A stretch of DNA of 64,000 bases from Nitrospirota bacterium (GTDB taxonomy: Bacteria; Nitrospirota; UBA9217). A program made the translations under genes and the position numbers. Shown in pieces: positions 1 through 9,000 of this stretch (positions within the stretch are counted from its first letter, which is position 1; every line of letters starts with the position of its first letter). The DNA lies in contig JAGVOT010000070.1 in assembly GCA_020052615.1 (NCBI GenBank), positions 22,988 to 86,987 on the forward strand. The letters run 5' to 3'. The notes below the pieces were generated by a model. The model saw only the letters and a program-made list of their open reading frames with translations. It searched no databases and had not been told where the DNA came from.

Positions 1-914
1 ATCAGGGTCGGCTCCTGGTAGGGGGCGAGGAGGTTCCCCTTCATGGCAGCGTCGAAGGAGAGCGTGATCCGGGCGACGTAGACATTCGAATCCTTGGCAC
101 CGGTGACCTTCAGGATGCCGTTCACCTTGTACAGCGTACCGTAGGACCGGCGCGTCTCCGGATGTTTGACCTTGTGGACCGGCTGGTAGATGGTGAAGCG
201 GTCACCAATGTTCACCGATTCCCGGGACCGGATGACGATGAAGACCTCGTCGTCGTACGCGAGGATGTTCGTCCCGTGGATGCCCTTGTACGGGTCATTT
301 GGTGACCCCTGGAGGAAATCCTTGCTGTTCTCCTCGCTCACAAAACCGGCGCTGAGCATTGCGTATTTGTCTATGATCGGGGTAGGGGCATCCTCCGGAA
401 GGATGAGACGGCTGCCGGTCACCGGTGTTTCCGGTTCGGGGGTCAGGCCTTCGATAGAGGTCCGCCTCTGGAAGATGGAAGGAGACTCCGCCTCTTCCTG
501 CGGCGCGGCTGCCGGCTGCTCCTGCGTCTTCTCAGCGACAGCCTTTTCCTCGACCGCTGTGTCCTCTGGGGTGCTCATGGCGTGTTCTACCGGAGCAAGG
601 CTCGGGATGACAAGGTTGCTGCCCGGATAGATGAGGTCCGGATCGTTCACGGAAGGATTCGATTTCCAGATGAGCGGCCAAAGAAAGGGATCACGGTAGA
701 AGGCATTGGCGATGTCCCAGAGCGTATCTCCCTCCCGGATCAGGTATGTTCCCTGTTGCTCCGGGGCGGGCGCTGCCTCGCCGTTCTGCTGCTGAGGGGA
801 CGCAGGGCCTGTCGGCTGTTCCTGGACCCATGCGGTCGTGGGCAACGATGCGGCGACGAGCAGGATAAGAACGCTCCGTACAGCACGGACTACGGGAATA
901 GACCAACTGGTCAT
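1..914 (-). CDS. LysM peptidoglycan-binding domain protein (C-terminus runs off the window)
   Basis: Reverse-strand reading MTSWSIPVVRAVRSVLILLVAASL...GTYLIREGDTLWDIANAFYRDPFLWPLIWKSNPSVNDPDLIYPGSNLVIPSLAP; classic LysM motif after a signal peptide. Not in the ORF track because it has no stop inside the window. Confidence 0.9.
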   Translation of the reverse strand, partial: MTSWSIPVVRAVRSVLILLVAASLPTTAWVQEQPTGPASPQQQNGEAAPAPEQQGTYLIREGDTLWDIANAFYRDPFLWPLIWKSNPSVNDPDLIYPGSNLVIPSLAPVEHAMSTPEDTAVEEKAVAEKTQEQPAAAPQEEAESPSIFQRRTSIEGLTPEPETPVTGSRLILPEDAPTPIIDKYAMLSAGFVSEENSKDFLQGSPNDPYKGIHGTNILAYDDEVFIVIRSRESVNIGDRFTIYQPVHKVKHPETRRSYGTLYKVNGILKVTGAKDSNVYVARITLSFDAAMKGNLLAPYQEPTL

Positions 915-1291
915 TGTTCCTGCCTCCTCACGGTTTTTTTCTTTTTTGCCTTCTTCTTTTTTACCGTCTTTTTCTTCTCCGGCGCGACCTTCGGCGTGGA
1001 AGACCGCTTGGACGTGATCTGGCGAGGGGTACGCGAGGCAGGAGCTATGGACTGGCGTTCTTCCAGCGCCTTGACTTTTGAGGAAAGGGCCTCGGTAATG
1101 GCTGCCTGCTCCTCGACCTTTTTCCTGTTCTCATTCTGGAGGTTCTGAAGTTCCAAAAGCTGTTTCTGCAGAACCGTGATCTGCCCATTGGCGGGATCTG
1201 CCGGTTGGGGTTGTACCGCCGGGGCGCATCCGATCAGCACGAATACGATGACTGCCGACAAGGCCGCAACGAATCCTGGACGACCCGTCAT
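911..1291 (-). CDS. Small lipoprotein with coiled-coil segment and Lys-rich C-terminus
   Basis: Lipobox VLIGC, Gln/Glu-rich coiled coil, tail KKKTVKKKKAKKKKTV; stop overlaps the LysM start (ATGA). Likely start is MTGRPG at 1291 within ORF 911..1309. Confidence 0.75.
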   Translation of the reverse strand: MTGRPGFVAALSAVIVFVLIGCAPAVQPQPADPANGQITVLQKQLLELQNLQNENRKKVEEQAAITEALSSKVKALEERQSIAPASRTPRQITSKRSSTPKVAPEKKKTVKKKKAKKKKTVRRQEQ

Positions 1292-1438
1292 CCTGCCACC
1301 CCTTCCCATCTCCTGCTTCCTGTCAAAATACGTATCATAAATTTTGTTAAAGATAGCTGAGAAACCTCTTGTTTGTCAAGAGAAAATTCAAAAGCTTGCC
1401 TTGCTTTTGAGTGACCTTTTTGGTATCCTGCTCGTGCT

Positions 1439-3601
1439 ATGAACACGACCAGTCGAGAGGAAACCACGGGCTTCAAGGGCATCATCACCGTGGTGGTTCT
1501 GCTGCTGCTGACCGCGGCCGCCATCGTCCTCCAGATCAGGTATCGCGGGTTCGAAGGGCCGTTATCGGACAACCTTCTCATTCTCATCCTCATCAATGCG
1601 AACTTTCTTCTCCTTGCGTCGGTCATCTTCCTGATCGGGCGCAACCTTTGGAAACTTTCAGTGGAGCGGAGGAGCAAGGTCCTCGGTGCGAAGTTCCGGA
1701 CCAAACTCGTCGCCGCATTCGTCAGCCTCTCATTTATCCCCACTGTCCTGCTGTTCATCATCGGGAGCGGCATGTATACCCGGGGCATTGAGCGGCTCTT
1801 CAGTCTTCGGCTTGAGACGGCGCTCCAGGATTCGGTGTCGGTCTCCCAGACCTATTATAACGGCCTGCGGGGACAGGCACTTGCCTTCAGCCGGCAGATC
1901 AGCCGGCAGATGAGCGACCAGCGGCTGGTCGAGCGGTTCGATGCTCCGGTGCTGAAGGAGTATCTTGCGAAAAAAGCTGCTGAATACGGGATCGGGGCCG
2001 TCGAGTTGTTCGATGGAGAACGCGCGACGCGCGCGCGGCTGGTGACCGAACAGTTCCCCGCCAGGACGTTCAAGGCGACGCCCGCCGACCTTATTGAACA
2101 GGCCTATGGCGATAACGAGGCGACCGGCGTGAGCGACCTCGGGAAAAAGGGCGAGATCATCCGGGCCATAGTGCCGCTTTACGCGGGAGAGAACGACAGG
2201 AGCGTCGCAGGCGCTGTCGCCGTCAGCTATTATGTTTCCTCGAGCCTCGCACACAAGATCGACGCGATCCGGGAGGGGTATTCCGAGTACCGGTCCTCCT
2301 TCAAGACCAAGGAGCTCTTGAAAGTGTCCTACCGGCTGGGATTTCTGGCCGTCATGCTGACACTGCTTCTTGCCGCCATCTGGGTCGCCCTTCGTGTCGC
2401 GGCGAGCATCACCGTGCCGATCCGCAAATTGGCGGAAGGGACGGTGGAAGTGGCGCGGGGGAACCTGGATTACCGTATCGAGGAACAATCGGGCGACGAG
2501 GTCGGGATGCTCGTGGAATCCTTCAACGGGATGACGGCGGATCTGAAGCACTCGAACGAGCGGCTCCGGCGGGAGATCACCAACCGGGAGATCATTCTTA
2601 CCAACATCGATGCCGGGGTCGTATCCCTGGACCGGACCGGCAGGATCACGACCATCAATCCTGCAGCGTCGCGCATCCTCGGCGTCATCCCGGAAGAAGT
2701 GATGAACAAACGGTATGACGAGGCCTTCCGGTTCATCGACCTGGGGCCGATACGGGGCCTCTTCCGGAAACTGGAAGAAGGCCAGGGGAGCGCCGAGGAG
2801 GAACTGTCGCTGGCGGTGAGGGGGAGGACCCTGTTCCTCCGCATGCGAGTTTCGACGATCCGGGAAAGCACGGGAGCGCTCCTGGGGACCGTCTTCACCT
2901 TTGATGATCTGACGGAGCTTCTCAGGGCAAAGAAGGCCGAGACCCGGCAGGACGTGGCGCGGAAGATAGCACACGAAGTGAAGAACCCTCTTACGCCGAT
3001 CAAGCTCTCTGCCGAGCGTCTCCGGAAAAAATACCTCGAAAAGGCCCCGGACTTCGACCGGGTCTTTGAGGAATCAAGCCAGACCATTATCCAGCAGGTC
3101 GACGGGCTGAAGAGGCTTCTGGACGAGTTTGCCGAATTTGCCCGTATGCCCCGGCCCAATCTTGTCTCCCAGGGGCTTCTCCCGGTGGTGGACGGCGTAA
3201 TCCGTCTCTACGAAGCGGCCCACAAAGATGTCACTTTCGTGAAGGAGGTCGGCGAGCTTCCCGAGCTGCTGCTGGACCAGGAGCAGATGAAACGGGTGTT
3301 TATAAACCTGTTCAAGAACGCAGTCGAGGTGATGGAGGGCGGCGGTGAGATCCGGGTATCGGCACGGCCTGCGGCGGGAGACGATAGAGTACGGATCGAG
3401 GTGTCCGATAATGGCCCCGGCATATCGGTGGAAGATGTGTCCCGTCTTTTTGAACCATACTTCTCGCGAAAGAAGAAAGGCGGCGGCCTTGGTCTTGCCA
3501 TCGTGGAGCGGATCATCGCGGACCACAATGGCTCCATTCATGCCGAACAGAACCATCCCCATGGCGCGCGATTTATCATTGAGCTGCCGGTCAGGAAATA
3601 G
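1439..3601 (+). CDS. NtrY-like membrane sensor histidine kinase (HAMP, PAS, HisKA, HATPase_c)
   Basis: N-terminal TM segments, HAMP (VPIRKLAEGTVEVARGNLDYRI), PAS, H-box KIAHEVKNPLTPIKLSAERLR, ATPase NLFKNAVEVM / DNGPGI / GGGLGLAIV. Confidence 0.95.
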   Translation: MNTTSREETTGFKGIITVVVLLLLTAAAIVLQIRYRGFEGPLSDNLLILILINANFLLLASVIFLIGRNLWKLSVERRSKVLGAKFRTKLVAAFVSLSFIPTVLLFIIGSGMYTRGIERLFSLRLETALQDSVSVSQTYYNGLRGQALAFSRQISRQMSDQRLVERFDAPVLKEYLAKKAAEYGIGAVELFDGERATRARLVTEQFPARTFKATPADLIEQAYGDNEATGVSDLGKKGEIIRAIVPLYAGENDRSVAGAVAVSYYVSSSLAHKIDAIREGYSEYRSSFKTKELLKVSYRLGFLAVMLTLLLAAIWVALRVAASITVPIRKLAEGTVEVARGNLDYRIEEQSGDEVGMLVESFNGMTADLKHSNERLRREITNREIILTNIDAGVVSLDRTGRITTINPAASRILGVIPEEVMNKRYDEAFRFIDLGPIRGLFRKLEEGQGSAEEELSLAVRGRTLFLRMRVSTIRESTGALLGTVFTFDDLTELLRAKKAETRQDVARKIAHEVKNPLTPIKLSAERLRKKYLEKAPDFDRVFEESSQTIIQQVDGLKRLLDEFAEFARMPRPNLVSQGLLPVVDGVIRLYEAAHKDVTFVKEVGELPELLLDQEQMKRVFINLFKNAVEVMEGGGEIRVSARPAAGDDRVRIEVSDNGPGISVEDVSRLFEPYFSRKKKGGGLGLAIVERIIADHNGSIHAEQNHPHGARFIIELPVRK

Positions 3602-3610
3602 GGAAAAAAT

Positions 3611-3687
3611 GCGGATTGCGGAATGCGGATTGCAGATTAGTAATGCGTGACAGAAGCAGTTCAACTCCGCAATTCGCAATTCGAAAT
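3611..3687. repeat. Inverted heptamer repeat cluster
   Basis: Four tandem 7-mers gcggatt-gcggaat-gcggatt-gcagatt (3611-3638) and three inverted 7-mers ccgcaat-tcgcaat-tcgaaat (3667-3687) between two genes. Confidence 0.8.
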
Positions 3688-3708
3688 CAAACGTGGGAGG
3701 TTTTCAGT

Positions 3709-4080
3709 TTGGATACTGCATCGATCGTTCTGTTAAGCCTGTTCGGCATCTATATCCTCATCAAGTTGCTGGGTTTCCTGAGCCGTCTCGGGATCAAACA
3801 GGTCCCGCCAAGCGTCCTTGACCAGATGAAGGGTATCACCCTGCTCGATACGCGGACGGATAAGGAATACAAACAGGGCCATATTCCCGGCGCCATCCAT
3901 ATTCCCCTCAGCGACATCGGGACCAAGGCCAAGAAGCTTCGGAAGGACAAGGAGATGGTGGTCTACTGCCAGAACGGGAACCGGAGCATCTGGGCCATCA
4001 AGCGCCTCATGGGCATGGGATTCACCAAACTCCATAATCTGAAGGGCGGATACGGTGCCTGGAAACGATCACACCGCTGA
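3709..4080 (+). CDS. Membrane-anchored rhodanese-like domain protein
   Basis: N-terminal TM then LLDTRTDKEYKQGHIPGAIHIP...VVYCQNGNRS...GGYGAWK; TTG start at 3709 proposed (ORF track begins at 3616). Confidence 0.85.
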   Translation: MDTASIVLLSLFGIYILIKLLGFLSRLGIKQVPPSVLDQMKGITLLDTRTDKEYKQGHIPGAIHIPLSDIGTKAKKLRKDKEMVVYCQNGNRSIWAIKRLMGMGFTKLHNLKGGYGAWKRSHR

Positions 4081-4708
4081 GCTCCGGAAGGACTATCGGA
4101 AGAAGCGGCGGGCCATCGAGCGGCGGCTCGCGGAGTTCCGGGCGGTCTACGAGCGAGGCGATGAGGCGATCTTCGAGGAGCTCTGCTTCTGCATCCTGAC
4201 CGCGGGCAGCAGCGCACGGATGGGCATGCGCACGATCGCGGCGCTCCGGGACATCCTCCTGTCCGGCACGGAGAAGGACCTGCAGGTGCGTGCGGCAGAG
4301 CACCGGGTCCGGTTCTGGCGGCTGAGGCCATCATACATCTACCGCACCCGAGAATACCTTAATGAATTTTGCGGCCTGAAGTTGCGGGAACTTCTGGATT
4401 CCTTCCGTGACCCCCAGGAGCGTCGCGACTTCTTCGCGAAGAACAAGGCGATCAAGGGGCTGGGCTACAAAGAGTCCAGCCACTTTCTGCGGAACATCGG
4501 TTTCCAGGGATATGCCATCCTGGACAAGCATATCGTGAACAGCCTCCGGGAAATGGGCGTGATCAGCAGGCGGCTCACCCCGGTCACGCGTAAGGGCTAT
4601 CTTGCCATCGAAAAGAAGCTCGCCGCGTTCGCCGGCGAGATCGGCATTGATATAGATCATCTGGATCTTCTCCTGTGGTCGAGAAAGACGGGGGAGATCC
4701 TGAAATAA
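4055..4708 (+). CDS. N-glycosylase/DNA lyase, OGG-type (8-oxoguanine DNA glycosylase)
   Basis: HhH segment IKGLGYKESSHFLRNIGFQGYAILDKHIVNSL with catalytic Lys and Asp; overlaps the rhodanese 3' end. Confidence 0.85.
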   Translation: MPGNDHTAELRKDYRKKRRAIERRLAEFRAVYERGDEAIFEELCFCILTAGSSARMGMRTIAALRDILLSGTEKDLQVRAAEHRVRFWRLRPSYIYRTREYLNEFCGLKLRELLDSFRDPQERRDFFAKNKAIKGLGYKESSHFLRNIGFQGYAILDKHIVNSLREMGVISRRLTPVTRKGYLAIEKKLAAFAGEIGIDIDHLDLLLWSRKTGEILK

Positions 4709-4862
4709 GTTCTGCGTGCGGAGTGAAAGACTAACGCCCATGCATCATGAATCCAGGAGCGAACGATCGATAAGGGTTGAAGAGTAAGCCGTTAGGATTG
4801 ATGATTCCCTGCATCTTGCTGAAGGGAACTAAAATTGCGCTTTCTGTTTCAGAGGATAAGGA

Positions 4863-5159
4863 GTGAGTGACAAAGGTCTAAAAAAAGCGGTGATCATTGG
4901 AGCGGCCATCGGAGCGGTCGTGACGCTCGGCGCTGCGATCTCCATGGATTATGTCCTGTCCAACTCCCTGCAGGGGACCTGGCGGGATGCGGCGGTCAAG
5001 GACGTGACCAAGATATTCGGCCCGGCGTGCGGGCAGAACTGGTATGCCGTCACCCTGGTCCTTGTCTCAGTCATGGCATTTCTCGCCTGTTTTGGCGCCG
5101 TCCTTGGCGCTGTGGCGGGCACCATCATGAACCGGTTCTTCAAGCTCCTGCTGAAGTGA
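4863..5159 (+). CDS. Small membrane protein, two predicted TM helices (full-length copy)
   Basis: GTG start; two hydrophobic helices; bases 4944-5159 are duplicated at 12468-12683. Confidence 0.65.
   Translation: MSDKGLKKAVIIGAAIGAVVTLGAAISMDYVLSNSLQGTWRDAAVKDVTKIFGPACGQNWYAVTLVLVSVMAFLACFGAVLGAVAGTIMNRFFKLLLK
4944..5159 (+). repeat. 216-bp direct repeat, copy 1
   Basis: Aligned by eye to 12468-12683: 12 mismatches, no gaps. Confidence 0.95.
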
Positions 5160-5259
5160 ATAATCCCGGGATTCTCCTACCCGCGTAGTCCCGCATTAGC
5201 CAAAGCATAATCTCAATATTTCGTCTCACAACACTTGATAGTTGTGTTGCTTCTAAACG

Positions 5260-5278
5260 ATACCCCAAAAATACCCCA
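5260..5278. repeat. Short direct repeat ATACCCCA-aaa-ATACCCCA
   Basis: Two ATACCCCA copies next to a small inverted repeat CACAAC-acttgata-GTTGTG (5227-5246). Confidence 0.6.
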
Positions 5279-5603
5279 CAATTATTGTTGACAAAGTGGT
5301 TCAAGTTCCTTAAACTCTCGCTCACCGTTGAAAATGCATTCCAGATTTCAGACGAACAACGCGTGCCTGTTGGAAGATGTCGATGTTGTGTAGAGTGATG
5401 TTGCATTTCCTTAATACCCTTTCTGATCGAAGCTGTTCCCTTCTGCATTACTAAGGCTTGAATAATTTATGCTCGATTGTGCCGCATGGTACGCTGCCGT
5501 TTTACGGATTCAGTAGCGATATGTCCTATCATGCGTCTGTGCGAACTGCAATATACACTGACTCCACTGATCCGGATCTTTGGTCGACGAGGGAAATCTA
5601 TCT

Positions 5604-5984
5604 ATGGTTTGGGCCGCATCAGAACGGGGAAAGGCCCGGGCGCTGTTCTTCTCGCTCACGTATCTCATTCTCCTATGCCCGGATCCCGGGTGGGCGGAAC
5701 CGGGCACAGCGATTGAGCAGCCGGGCAAGAGGAACGAACAAACCGTAGGCAAGTACAAAGAAGGGGAGCTCCTGGTGAAATTCAAAGCAGAAACGCCCAA
5801 AGATGTGGAGTCAGCATTGCATGGCAAACTCGGTTCGGAAGTCATCAAGGAATTTCATACGATCAAGGTCCAGCATGTCAGGCTGAAAAAGAGACTGAGC
5901 GTGGAGGAGGCCGTCCGTCTATATCAGGCGGACCCGAATGTCGAATACGCAGAACCTAATCATATCGTGGAAATACAGGAATGA
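5604..5984 (+). CDS. Stand-alone secreted subtilase-type (fervidolysin-like) prodomain protein, possible protease inhibitor or chaperone
   Basis: Signal peptide then YKEGELLVKFKAETP...LSVEEAVRLYQADPNVEYAEPNHIVEIQE, paralogous to the N-terminal prodomain of the next gene (KKGELIVKFKKEV...MTVEEAIARYMSDTDVEYAEPNYIIYAQD). ORF track starts at 5580. Confidence 0.8.
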   Translation: MVWAASERGKARALFFSLTYLILLCPDPGWAEPGTAIEQPGKRNEQTVGKYKEGELLVKFKAETPKDVESALHGKLGSEVIKEFHTIKVQHVRLKKRLSVEEAVRLYQADPNVEYAEPNHIVEIQE

Positions 5985-6017
5985 TATGTCTACTCAGCTA
6001 AAAAAAGGAGCAAAGAC

Positions 6018-9000
6018 ATGAAAACAGATTTTGTTAGAGCGTGTATATTTCCAGCACTTACGGTCTTCTTTTTTTCAGGAAGTGTTTTCGCAGTAGACGG
6101 ATTGCATGAAAAGCGGCCGGATCAAGGCCCCCTTGCGCAGAAACAGGAGAAAAATTTCAAGAAAGGTGAGCTTATTGTCAAATTCAAAAAGGAAGTAGCA
6201 GACCAGATAAAAAAGGGCAAACACGACAAACATGGCGCGAAGAGGCTCAAACAATTCAAGCATACTGGTGTTGAAATTGTTCAGCTTGCGACCGGGATGA
6301 CTGTTGAGGAGGCGATTGCCCGCTATATGTCGGACACGGACGTTGAGTACGCAGAACCAAACTATATTATTTATGCTCAGGACTTACCGAAAACTTTTCC
6401 TGATGATCCATATCTTAGCAACCAATGGGGCGTATATGGTTCCCTTTGGAGTCCCGGCATTATGGCGCCAGAGGCATGGAGTATAACGACGGGGAACAGT
6501 GATGTAGTCATCGCAGTAATTGACTCTGGAGTGGATTATACGCACGCAGATCTTACAACCAATATATGGGTTAATCCAGGAGAAATCTCCGGGAATGGTA
6601 TTGACGACGACAATAATGGATATATCGATGATATTCATGGCATCAATGCAATTAATGGTACTGGCAACCCCATGGATGACGGCTATCATGGAACCCATGT
6701 AGCAGGAACAATCGGTGCTGTTGGAAACAATGCTGTTGGCATAACAGGGGTAAGTTGGAATACAAAAATTATGGCATGTAAATTCATGTCAGGGAATCCA
6801 GCAAGAGGATCTTTGGCTGATGCCCTGGAATGTCTAGAATATGTCAAGGAGATGAAAAACAGGGGAGTCAATGTTGTTGCTACAAACAACAGCTACGGAG
6901 ACGCAACTATTCTATTTACCTCACTTTTTGATGCTATTAATCAACAGAGAGATATCCTTTTTGTGCAGGCTGCTGGAAACGCGCGCTATGATGTTGATTA
7001 TATCCAAGTTAGAGGTAATACTACCTCCTATTCAAGGTATTATTTGCCAAATTATATTGTAGTGGGAGCAACCACAAAACGCGATGAGCTCTGGTTCGTT
7101 TCTAACTATGGGCGCCATAGCGTTCATGTTGGAGCGCCTGGCGATCAGATTTACAGCACTATTCCCAATAACGGATACCAGATGGATAGTGGAACTTCTA
7201 TGGCAGTACCCCATGTCGCTGGCAACGCAGCGCTTATTGCTTCTCGCTACCCGACAAAATCAGCCGCTCAGATTCGAAACCTCATTTTGAGCGGCGGAGA
7301 TGTCATGGGGGATCTCGTTAGTAAAACACTTACTGGTAGGCGGATCAATGCATATGGATCGCTCACCTGCAGCAATTCACCCGTGTTTTCCATACTGAAG
7401 TATCCCATGGACTATTCAGTTGGAGTGACCCAGCATTTATCAGCTATAAGCATTAACTGTGATGAATCAATCGGTCCTGTCACCGTGACAACACACAGTG
7501 GTGAGATTGTTCAATTGCATGATGACGGAGTGTCCCCTGATCTCGCGGCAGGGGACGGTATATTTATGGGCACGTGGACGCCTTCAGTGCATGGCGATAA
7601 GCTTGTGTATTCATCTCCAATCGGCACGGATGAGGTCGTAACCACGCCGCTGTCAATACTGACAACGAGCGTGAAAAATGCTTTCCGCAATACGCCATAT
7701 AGCTTCTTGTTTAAAGCGTATGGTGGCGTGGCACCCCATGTCTGGAGAATTACTTCAGGGTCACTTCCTTCAGGACTTTCTTTGACTTCGCCAGGAGAGA
7801 TTGTTGGTATCCCTGCGGAAACAGGATCGTTTAGCTTTGGGATAGAGGCGAAGGATTTGTCCGGTCTGGTATCACAGGCGTGGTTAACAATAGCTGTCGA
7901 CGAATTTGACAGCAGTGCTTTTGAATTATGGGGCAAACAATATGATTCGGCTCCGGGTGTACTTGAAGTACATGAAGTTGGTAACAGCATTGCATCCGAT
8001 ACACTGGGCAATGTCTTTGTGGGAGGCGAGATTTCGAGATATGACTCTCAAACGTGGTTGCGGCCTTCGGATGCTTTTCTTGTTAAATACGATCAAGATG
8101 GAAATGTTGTTTGGACGCGGTCTTACGATACCGGTACTTATGATGGGGCTGTTTCGGTAGCTGTCGATAGTGAGAATAATATTTATACGGCTGGCTATGA
8201 GCACAATGGAATCAATCGTGGTTACCTTTTAGTTAAATATGATCAATTGGGCGACAAACTATGGAATACACGATATGAAGTAGACCAGTTGGATAGCGCA
8301 GTAACTGATATGGCAATAGACGCGAGTGACAATATTTATTTAATTGGTACAGCCAGTTCAAACAATATCGCTGTCTTTGATAAAAACGGAATTATGTTGC
8401 GTAGTTTCACTGCGCGTGTTAATTCAGGCATTGCTGTTGACAGCAGCGGTAATATCTATGCAGCTGGTCAAAATCTTTTAATAAAGCACAGCCCCGACGG
8501 CGGCGAAATATGGGCTGCGAATTCATTAGGAACAATAACTGATCTGGCATTAGATGTCAGCGGGAATGTATATATTTCAGGTGCTATTTTATATGGGAGT
8601 AACAAAGATTATTTAATAGAAAAATATTCGACTGGCGGCACACCGTTGTGGTCCAAAAACTATGATGGGACAAGTGATGACAATGCCAACGATATTGCCG
8701 TAGATAAGTTAGGAAATATATATGTGACTGGATACGCCGATTTAAATTTCTTAACGCTAAAATATTCTTTCGATGGAGTTCTCTTATGGAAAAAATTATA
8801 CGATACAGGCAACTCTGATTTTGCGAACGGGATAGCCGTTGATTTGAATGAGAATGTTTATGTGACCGGTAGATCCTACAATGAAAATCCAATTAGCGGC
8901 TCAAATGATGATTGTACAACAGTAAAATATAAAAACAATGACGTCATGATTGCCAATGGTGGGTTGGCGTCGGCGACAATTAATCTTGCCTATAACGCCG

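Noticed and set aside
1730-2974. 414-aa minus-strand ORF opposite the NtrY-like kinase
   Set aside because: Shadow ORF in GC-rich coding DNA; no recognisable domain, and the plus-strand kinase is unambiguous. The same applies to the many antisense ORFs in the track (e.g. 26775-28310, 28523-30037, 31794-32768, 50327-51571).
5140-5448. 102-aa minus-strand ORF after the small membrane protein
   Set aside because: No recognisable domain or convincing RBS; could be a relic but not supportable as a gene.
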